Source of the DNA: Anseranas semipalmata | Lineage: Eukaryota; Chordata; Aves; Anseriformes; Anseranatidae | Reading direction: 5' to 3' | Length of the DNA stretch: 64,000 nucleotides | Assembly (NCBI GenBank): GCA_013399115.1 | Contig: VXAA01000908.1 | Span: 166,312 to 230,311, forward strand | Part shown: positions 56,301 to 64,000 of the stretch, in pieces | Position numbering within the stretch: the stretch's first letter is position 1 | Layout: every line of letters begins with the position of its first letter | The notes under the pieces: model-generated | What the model was told of the DNA's origin: nothing | The model's input: only the letters and a program-made list of their open reading frames with translations | Database searches by the model: none | Position numbers and translations under genes: made by a program

Positions 56301-59300
56301 ATTATTCCTTAAAACAAACACATTCAGAAAATAAGGTGTACCTTGTTCTTTATTCTTGGCTTGGGGTGAAAGACTACCATGTATTCGGCCAATAACTTTG
56401 GGTTTAGCACCACTTCTAATCCAGTACTCTTCAGGTGGTATCCCCATGCTTTCCCTCAACAGTCTTCCTAATAAAAAAGTTGATTTAAGGTCAGTATTTA
56501 GTTTTGTTAATGTTAATCTACTGTTTGATCCACAAGGCAAAGGATTTACTAGAAAGCAAAGCTAGCCACTGAATCTAATGTTAAGAGCCCGTGAGAAATA
56601 AAAACAAAACTTTACGGAGACCACATAAAAATTACAGGCTGCTTTAACTAAGTCTGTAGATTCTATAAAAAGAAAATAAAAGAACACCACCCATCTTACT
56701 AGGAGTAGATCATCCTGTTTTAGATGGCTTTCACAATTTAAGGCTACACTAAACGGCAACTTCTTAGTGAAGTACCTAAATACCAGTTATGAACCATAAC
56801 AATTCTGCTTATTCTCACTTCAGATGAACCCAATTTCTACTAATACCCACCTTTGAGTAAAGGAAATACTCTTTTCCAGACCAAATTTAATAGTTTCACA
56901 CTGATTTTATGAAAATGTAGCAACACTGTTTGCTAACTGCAAGAGCAGCAGCCATGATAAAAAAATTCATCATTTGACACTCCTTTTACAGAAAAGGAAA
57001 GTTACACAATGTACGGTCATCAGGTTACAAGGAACTTAGCCCTGTTTAATCCACCTAACATGGGTCTGGGAAGGAAGAGTCACTGTCTATATAAACTTAA
57101 ATGCCAAGTTTCAAAGATACCATTAAACAACAGTAAACAAGTGTTGTTACAATGACCTTAAGCTTTCCATGTCAGTAAGTTACCTGTAAAGTCAGAAAGT
57201 TAAATGTATTAGTCTAACCTCTATTCAGAGGTTACTGCTGAATTCTTTACTGATTGCATTATGATTTTGTATCTTCAAACAGCAGAGAACTGCAGCAACC
57301 CATCCCTCCCCCTTAAAAATAATTCTGAATTACTTCTGGCAAAGCCAAACCTGAAGCTACAACATTCTCCAGTTTTCTTACTGATTCAAGATAATTTGCA
57401 GTCACAATTACATGTCCTTTACATTTTCTATTTACAAGCACCTTTTCCTCAGCAATCACCTTACCTCCCAAGACTTTCTGTAGTGTTCTCTTGTGTTCAA
57501 ATCCTTCTCTTCTTGCCATTGGCCTCTTTCTTCCATAATGCCCATAGTCGCTATATACAACTTCATCTTGTTCCTTCTCCTTTGGCTTGTAAACTACACC
57601 AATGTTTTCGCCAAGCCCACTCCTAGTTTTTATCTTCTCTTGAACAGGCCAGCTAATTAAGTGAGCTGGAATAGCATTTTTAGGTGGTTTCCAAAGCACC
57701 CTCTGGCCAACTTGTTGGTAGAAGTTTCCTCTACTTGGTGTCAAGATTCCATATGGAGTGGCTTCTTGAAAGAAATATTCTATTTCATCCACGTCATCGT
57801 CATCATCCTCATCTTCCTCATCCTCTCCATCTTCATCCTCCTCTTCTACCTGCACAGAGTATTCTTCCGAGTCCTCAACTTCTGACAAACTCTTAGCAGC
57901 TTTTTTCTTGAGAGAATAGATTTTTTTCCAACTAGAAGATCTAGGAAGGGCTCCCAGCCTTTTACCTTTACTAGAAGTCTTTTTAATCTTCATGGTTGAA
58001 GAGTTTTTGACATCTTGGCCATCCAAACTGTTCATCTGCTCCCTTCCTACCACTTCATCTTCATTGAGGGACCCACCACTTTTAATTTTCTCTTTCTCCA
58101 AGCCCTCTGTACTTTTCTGGAAAGTATACGTGCTTTTCTGAAGCACATAGTCAGGTACAAAATAAGACACTGGGGCATTATCAGTGGATGAGCCATCCTC
58201 TCTAGAGGACATGTCATCAGAAGAAAGACTGAGTACACTTTGACGTTTCCTTTGTGGCAAACACGCGTCATAGTTGTAGTTTGTGTCTATATTGTCCAAA
58301 CAAGCCAGCCAACTGTTAGAGGGAACATACTTCTCAACTGATTCTTCACACCAAATACTTCTATCAGTTTGACTTTCATTGGTTGCACTGTGGCTTAGAT
58401 TCAGCTTTTTCTGCTGAAAACTCAAGTCACTCATTACCTCCATACTAGATGGAAGTAGTCCTGCTTGTTGAATAAGGCTGGACTCTTCTTGAGAGGTTTT
58501 TGAGCCTGTGGACCTTTTAGAGCTAGATTTCTTAGCTACTAACATGTCCTGTCTTACCACTGGTTGATCTATGCTAACAGATCTTGCCAGTTCTGCTATT
58601 TGCACTGCCATGGCTTCACCTGGAGGGGATTTTGCCCGTTGACTCGTAGGCAGCTGCTTTTCCACATCCAGCTTCACTTCGTTATTTTGGACCTCTTTTT
58701 CTTGCATAGTTTCAACACCCTGTTTTGAGGAGAGAACAGCTTTTCTCTCATCTAGATAAGTTCCTGGCACCAATTTCTCCCCTTCATGAGGGCCATATAT
58801 CATTCCTTCACATGAGCTAACAGAAAATAAATCACGCTGCACTATGTTCTCTGGGACTGGTTTACCACTTGACACATCATACAAAGGAATAGTTTCTTTA
58901 AAGGACTTCCACAGTTGAATAGCTGGAGAGCCATTTCCATATTCTATTCTCACCTCTTCCTTCTCAAAGGCATAGCTTCCAGTAGGAAGATTTCTATATT
59001 GTGTAGAGCTGGAAGGACTATTATGAAACTCTCTGTCTACCACAATGGAAGATCCAGGTGAATCTTGTTTCTCTGAAGTACTTTCAGTCTCTGTACCTAT
59101 ACCAGAAGAAACACAGGCCATATTTCCTGCATCACAACCTTTCGTTTCTGTACGGGTATCTTGATGCTTTTTTTGCTTGTTTTCAGGCTGTCTAGGATCA
59201 GTCTGTGTTTCTTTTGTCTCCGTTTTTTTCCCAGGGGTACTATAGTGTCTAAATCGTGTTGCATGATAAAACATAGGAGAGGGTGGGGGAGCATTAAAAT

Positions 59301-60258
59301 AAGGCCTTCTGTTGATTCTTGCATGCATTGGATGCTGTGGAACAAAGAATCCAGGGTACTCATGGAGTGCAACAGAATAAAATGGAAAATATGGATGTCC
59401 ACTTCGGAAGCCTAGGAATTCAGAATGAAAAAAGAATAGAGAAATATCTTCTTTCTGAAAGAAGTCATTCTGATTAATATTTGCTCACATACACAGAGAC
59501 TACTACAAGATCAGACACATAGGCAAGTAAAACTAACTATCAACACTTGGAAGCAAATCTTGTACAGAAACCCAGAGAGTTCTGTGTTATGGAACAGCTT
59601 ATCTGGACAGCTACACTTTAATCAGAGCTTGATTTTATTCCCTAGAGCATGCACCACTTAGCTTTCTGTATTTTTCCTTCTTCTTTCATCCACTGTGCTA
59701 CAGCATCAGTTTTGATAACACAGCTCCAGATGGAAATTAACCTAGGCATACCATTTACAGGATGTATTCAACAATATCATTTTTTTTAAGCTTTATACAT
59801 ACCTATAGCATATATGTATGGAGCTCATACGAACACATTCATTCTTAGGCATATTCTAGAGCTCTGTATCGGTAGGATAACAGACCTTCTTGCATATCTT
59901 GCATAGCTTCCATTCTCCAGAAACAGATGCTTTTCAGGACGCATAAGCCACAATTAGCTAATACTTCATAAATCAAATCTTTGACAACTAAAACATTACC
60001 TTAATTACACTTAAACTCCAAAACAGCTTGCTAACACACACATTCTTTTCCTCTACTCTAGGAGTGATTTATTAAGCTAAACTATGTCAGATAGCTCTCA
60101 TATGCCTTACCTGGCGCAGGTACGCAGTATGGATTATATGTATGGCTGAGGTACCATGGATTTGGAAAAGGCTGTTGTGCTGTTGGCTGTGCATAAAAAA
60201 ATGGTCTGGAGTGATTTGTGGAATATGATCCACTCTCTGAAGCAGAAGCAGTATTCAT
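53359..60258 (-). CDS. BUC: Bucky ball / Velo1 orthologue, germ-plasm organiser (five coding exons)
   Basis: Bucky ball (zebrafish) and Velo1 (Xenopus) are intrinsically disordered, prion-like proteins that build the Balbiani body and germ plasm in oocytes. Coding exons from high to low: 60258-60111, 59411-57351, 56467-56342, 54722-54597 and 53396-53359, totalling 2499 bases (832 residues). Every intron is phase 1. The N-terminus matches the conserved BUVE region: RPFFYAQPTAQQPFPNPWY in exon 1, then RSGHPYFPFYSVALHEYPGF, VPQHPMHARINRRPYF and RFRHY at the start of exon 2. The middle is disordered and Ser-rich, with SWLACLDNIDTNYNYD, PVSYFVPDYVLQKST, a basic block (about 523-557) and an acidic block (about 559-594). 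The C-terminus is Lys/Arg-rich. Identity rests on the N-terminal motif and overall layout. The donor of exon 2 and the last splice are weaker than the rest. Confidence 0.88.
54597..54722 (-). CDS. BUC: BUC exon 4 of the coding set (126 nt, basic)
   Basis: The acceptor is TTATCTAG. It encodes CLPLVKTKKKRIGKPPLKRR, then DTRCDVEEVEAWEMPKSSVR and K. The donor AAAG/GTTGGT is weak but keeps phase 1. Without splicing here the frame would run on to a stop at 54529-54531, giving a different C-terminus (closing ITVLR). Confidence 0.75.
56342..56467 (-). CDS. BUC: BUC exon 3 of the coding set (126 nt, symmetrical phase 1-1)
   Basis: The acceptor is TTTATTAG and the donor GTACAC. It encodes RLLRESMGIPPEEYWIRSGA, then KPKVIGRIHGSLSPQAKNKE and Q. 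A phase 1-1 exon of 126 bases can be skipped without a frameshift. Confidence 0.8.
57351..59411 (-). CDS. BUC: BUC large exon (2061 nt)
   Basis: The acceptor is TTCCTAG. The exon carries the second half of the BUVE motif, KETQTD (residues 116-121), NESQTD (394-399), the conserved WLACLDNID and YFVPDYVLQ segments, the basic/acidic blocks, and ends NYLESVRKLENVVASG. I place the donor at CAG/GTTTGG because it alone gives the phase 1 needed by the next exon. A stronger-looking GTAAGA at 57381-57376 is phase 0 and would bring a stop into frame. Confidence 0.85.
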
Positions 60259-60275
60259 TTTTTTATTTTTAAATG
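60111..60275 (-). CDS. BUC: BUC exon with start codon and first half of the BUVE motif
   Basis: The acceptor is TTTTTTCAG just above 60275 and the donor GTAAGG. The ATG is at 60258-60256 in an A-rich context with A at -3. It encodes MNTASASESGSYSTNHSRPF, then FYAQPTAQQPFPNPWY and NPYCVPAPG. Bases 60259-60275 are 5'UTR. Confidence 0.88.
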
Positions 60276-61490
60276 CTGAAAAAAGATAAAGTGATCAGGA
60301 TTAACTACTTTAAAGCATGTGTGACTGATGATTTTATGCTGTCAGAATTCAGTAGACATTTCTTTTCATATCCTTACTTCTAACCCAGTGAAACCAGATC
60401 TTTCTCTGAAGAAAATTATCTTCCAAATAAAAATTAGAAAACTATCACTATTAAAGTCATTACTGTCAAAGATTTTAGTTGTCTTTTGCTAAGTAAGCTC
60501 TTATATGCAAATTTGTGATATTAGTACTTCAAGCCAACCTTATATCAAATTTTAAAGCCACAGGAGCAGTAACTTTGATGTTATCTTACACACATCCATA
60601 TAAGTAGTATTCTAGCCAGTTAAAAAAAAACAACTAGCTTTAGTTAATTGGTCTTGAGTAAGAAGCCTCAAGAAGACAAAAAAAAAAACAACAGAGCGAT
60701 AGAAGGCTTCACACAGTCAGGTTTGGTGCTTCATGAAGAAAGCACTTTTAGATACTACCATGTAGGCTGTATTTGAGATCACAGTAAAGACTCTTGATTC
60801 AGGATTTCTACATTAAAACATACTTAACAGTAGTAGCTAACATATTTCAGTGACACCATGCTACCTGTACATGAATTAAACAGCAGGCAACAACTCCTTA
60901 TGCATAAATTCACATTCAGAGCCATACAAGATTGACAAGACAGAACCCCCACAGTTAAGTATTTCCTCAGTTAATTAATACACTGTTTCACCCATGCCAG
61001 CCCATGCAAGTAGTATAACACTATCATACACAACTTATAAGCAAGAATATAAGAAAACAGTGAGCACAGAAGACATAGCAACTACACAGAAAGAAACAGC
61101 TACTCTGTTTACAGAACTTAGATGCCTGAAGGTACAGAGAAAAGTAAAAAAAAAATCTGACCTGCGACAAGCTAGCATGCAGCTCAGGCCTAAAGGAGTT
61201 TCAGAAAGCTTTCAGGAACACTGGAGCCCTCTCCAGTTTCCATGTAGAACTGCCTGCCCAGCTCTTGCAAGCACCAAAAAATCCACAGCCTCCCCTCGCT
61301 CAAGTTAGGCCAAAGCTCCCAAAATGATTTTGACCTTTGAGGAAGAAAGATATAAGAAAAAAAAAAGAAAAAGGAAAAAAATCCTACAAAAAGCCAAGCT
61401 ATCCCTTCCCCATTAAAGCCCCTCAAAAACTAAGGTCCATGCTGCTGCTGCTTACAGCCCAGCAAGAAACTAACTGCCCCCTCAGCTCAC

Positions 61491-61560
61491 CATCTTTATG
61501 GGAAGCAGCTGCCGCTGGTCCACTCCCTCTTCCACCTGCAGCTCATTTAACAGTGATGTG
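61491..61560 (-). other. BUC: Candidate non-coding first exon of BUC
   Basis: On the minus strand CCCATAAAGATG is followed by the donor GTGAGC (61490-61485). The upstream limit is a guess. E-box sequences CACCTG (61533-61538) and CAGCTG (61506-61511) lie in or just above it. Spliced to 60275, it would open a seven-codon upstream ORF (MHLKIKK) whose TGA overlaps the main ATG as ATGA. Confidence 0.35.
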
Positions 61561-61899
61561 AGGGCCCTTTTCCGTCAATACGTGGGAGGGAGAATCAAAG
61601 CACGAGGATAGGAATAGCAGTAAGAGCCTTTATCTTGTGTGAAGAAAGCTAGCAGTCTCGTCTTACAGGCAATTAAACTACGTCCTGAAGTCACTCCAAT
61701 ATATCCCATTTATAATGTTAGAAGTTGAGAAAAATACAGGTGCTAAAAGGAAGTATTACTAATTTTCCATTTAAAAACTACCATTAAAGACAGCTTTTCT
61801 GGGAAAAAAAAAGTCGGAAAACACAAGGTAAAGTTTACATTCATTTTCAAAGTTTATCAGCTGCTTGGAGCTGACTAAAGGGAGCGATGGTCTTCCCTC

Positions 61900-63420
61900 C
61901 TAACACAGCTAAGCGGACCGACAACCGTAACGTTCTTTCTGTGCCAGCAAGGGAAGCGTTTATTCCCCTATAGCGTACTCCACCGTGTATAATGGAAACT
62001 TATTAAATGTATGCCCCGTCCTGGTCTTACAGGAGGTGGGAGCCAGCGTGGCAGCCTCGCACGTTCCCATCTCTGCACGACAGAGCGCTGCAGCTGCCAG
62101 CGCTGCAGGGAGAGATGGTGGCACAGGGAACGCGCCGGGAGCAAAACAGAGGTGCGGACGCTTGGAGATGATTTGTGTTTCTAGGCTGGGAGCTCTCCTG
62201 TCCTTTGTTTTTTCTTTCTGTAGCACTCAGGTTAGCTCGTCCTTTGCCCTAAGACGCGGATTCGAAGCCCGCGGGGCAGGCGAGAGGGGCGAGGCCGCGC
62301 GGCTCCCCGCTTCCCGCCGCCGGCCGTTAACCCCNNNNNNNNNNNNNNNNNNNNNNNNNNNNNNNNNNNNNNNNNNNNNNNNNNNNNNNNNNNNNNNNNN
62401 NNNNNNNNNNNNNNNNNNNNNNNNNNNNNNNNNNNNNNNNNNNNNNNNNNNNNNNNNNNNNNNNNNNNNNNNNNNNNNNNNNNNNNNNNNNNNNNNNNNN
62501 NNNNNNNNNNNNNNNNNNNNNNNNNNNNNNNNNNNNNNNNNNNNNNNNNNNNNNNNNNNNNNNNNNNNNNNNNNNNNNNNNNNNNNNNNNNNNNNNNNNN
62601 NNNNNNNNNNNNNNNNNNNNNNNNNNNNNNNNNNNNNNNNNNNNNNNNNNNNNNNNNNNNNNNNNNNNNNNNNNNNNNNNNNNNNNNNNNNNNNNNNNNN
62701 NNNNNNNNNNNNNNNNNNNNNNNNNNNNNNNNNNNNNNNNNNNNNNNNNNNNNNNNNNNNNNNNNNNNNNNNNNNNNNNNNNNNNNNNNNNNNNNNNNNN
62801 NNNNNNNNNNNNNNNNNNNNNNNNNNNNNNNNNNNNNNNNNNNNNNNNNNNNNNNNNNNNNNNNNNNNNNNNNNNNNNNNNNNNNNNNNNNNNNNNNNNN
62901 NNNNNNNNNNNNNNNNNNNNNNNNNNNNNNNNNNNNNNNNNNNNNNNNNNNNNNNNNNNNNNNNNNNNNNNNNNNNNNNNNNNNNNNNNNNNNNNNNNNN
63001 NNNNNNNNNNNNNNNNNNNNNNNNNNNNNNNNNNNNNNNNNNNNNNNNNNNNNNNNNNNNNNNNNNNNNNNNNNNNNNNNNNNNNNNNNNNNNNNNNNNN
63101 NNNNNNNNNNNNNNNNNNNNNNNNNNNNNNNNNNNNNNNNNNNNNNNNNNNNNNNNNNNNNNNNNNNNNNNNNNNNNNNNNNNNNNNNNNNNNGGTGCCC
63201 CCTCCGCAGGGCTGGCGGGGAGCATCTCGAGGAAGCGGGGAAGGAATTAACCGCAGGGACGGGACGGGACGGCGCGCCTGGGTGTCAGGAAGCGGGAAAA
63301 AAAAAAAAACCACTTGTTCCTTTTTTAGCACCGCGTGGCTGGATCCCGCAAGCTGTAAACTCCGTCCTGCAGTGGGGTGGGAAGCCGTGGGGCTTGCAGT
63401 GCTCCTCTTCATCTGAGCAG
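61900..63420 (+). promoter_or_regulatory. CpG island with gap; probable promoter of the next + strand gene (KBTBD2 by synteny)
   Basis: GC-rich, CpG-dense sequence flanks the gap on both sides. A possible first-exon donor GAGCAG/GTAGGG on the + strand lies at 63420/63421. In human the neighbour beyond RP9P is KBTBD2, which in this orientation would start here and read rightward. No coding sequence of that gene is visible in the window. Confidence 0.4.
62335..63193. other. Assembly gap (859 N)
   Basis: All bases are N, and the gap sits inside the CpG island. Open frames spanning it are artefacts of translating N. Confidence 0.98.
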
Positions 63421-63971
63421 GTAGGGGTGTTTGCACCTTCGCTGCTTTTAGAGATGCTTGGAAGGGCGGGCACGGTGAAGCCTAGGAGGACAGCACTGCA
63501 AGTGGCATTGCCGTCTCTTGTAATCGGCCACCTTTGCTTGCTGATCTCTCTAGAAGTATGCTTAGATATGATGTTAATACCTACAGTGACCATGGGTGGG
63601 ATTCAGTGTTTATATGTGGATTTGAAGAGTCGAATAGTTCTTGGTGAACTTCTATAGACTAAATACTAGAGATCGTAAAATAGCTTTGAAATTAGCCATC
63701 TGCATGCCTAAGATTTTCCAGTGTTTATTATTTCTGTTACGAATGGGGTAGATATCTGCTGCTTTTGAAATAACTTTAACAATTGTTTAGAAATGGATTG
63801 TTGTTGTATTTAGCATCAGCATTTTTAGAGATTTCCCTGCAAAGCTGAAGCTCAGCTTTCTACCTCACCTTGTGATCGCAGGGGACCTCAAAGGTCATGT
63901 TCTGTTGTGAGCTTATCTCTGGCTATGTCTGCATGAGTTTTGTTAAGATGATGTATTTTAGAAATCCTTGA

Positions 63972-64000
63972 GCGGGGGGGGTTGGACTAGATGATCTCTT
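63972..64000 (+). repeat. Probable CR1-type LINE 3' end, cut by the window edge
   Basis: The last bases contain ggttggactagatgatctct, the conserved near-terminal CR1 segment. It would be expected to continue with aaggtcccttccaacc beyond the window. Only about 29 bases are visible. Confidence 0.6.

Noticed and set aside
57376..57381. GTAAGA as the donor of the large BUC exon (minus strand)
   Set aside because: It is a good splice consensus but phase 0. The next exon needs phase 1, and using it would put a TGA in frame after three codons. The weaker GTTTGG donor restores the frame and matches the phase of every other BUC intron.
62255..62285. tRNA-like B-box resemblance (minus strand GGCTTCGAATCC)
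   Set aside because: There is no matching A box or acceptor stem at the right distance; the hairpin is a by-product of GC-rich sequence.
61985..63436. Long open frames of 330-420 codons across 62335-63193
   Set aside because: They are created by the 859-base N gap; the flanks are short GC-rich segments without recognisable protein.

Overview
The window is nuclear DNA from a vertebrate, most likely a bird. Coding exons are short, follow GT-AG rules and are separated by introns. CpG-rich promoters are present, two of them interrupted by runs of N (28029-28496 and 62335-63193). The few recognisable interspersed repeats are CR1-type LINE 3' ends, one of which finishes in the typical repeated ATTCTGTG octamer. 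I cannot determine the species.

Layout, left to right. (1) 274-3047, + strand: the last four coding exons of the cytosolic 5'-nucleotidase NT5C3A, followed by a 3'UTR. (2) about 10.4-28.5 kb, - strand: FKBP9, an ER peptidyl-prolyl isomerase with four FKBP domains, two EF-hands and a C-terminal HDEL. Exons 2-10 are readable; exon 1 is probably lost in the first N gap. (3) 28.9-41.9 kb: intergenic, with one CR1 fragment, short tandem repeats and no supported gene. (4) 42.4-49.3 kb, + strand: RP9 (PAP-1), complete in six exons behind a CpG island that carries a six-copy 17-bp repeat rich in YY1-like motifs. (5) 53.1-61.6 kb, - strand: a gene I identify as the bird orthologue of Bucky ball/Velo1 (BUC), the Balbiani-body/germ-plasm organiser. 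It was reassembled here as five coding exons (832 codons plus stop) with every intron in phase 1. (6) 61.9-64 kb: a second CpG island with an 859-base gap, probably the promoter of the next + strand gene (KBTBD2 by synteny), and the start of another CR1 copy.

The genes do not form a functional unit. The shared feature is conserved synteny with human 7p14.3 (KBTBD2 - RP9P - FKBP9 - NT5C3A). RP9 here lies on the side of FKBP9 where human carries the pseudogene RP9P, and BUC lies between RP9 and the presumed KBTBD2 promoter.

The most notable content is the BUC gene. It has an aromatic, prion-like N-terminus split over two exons, LC8-type dynein light chain motifs, abutting basic and acidic blocks, and an Arg/Lys-rich C-terminus encoded by small symmetrical exons. 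A possible non-coding first exon would create a seven-codon upstream ORF overlapping the start codon as ATGA.
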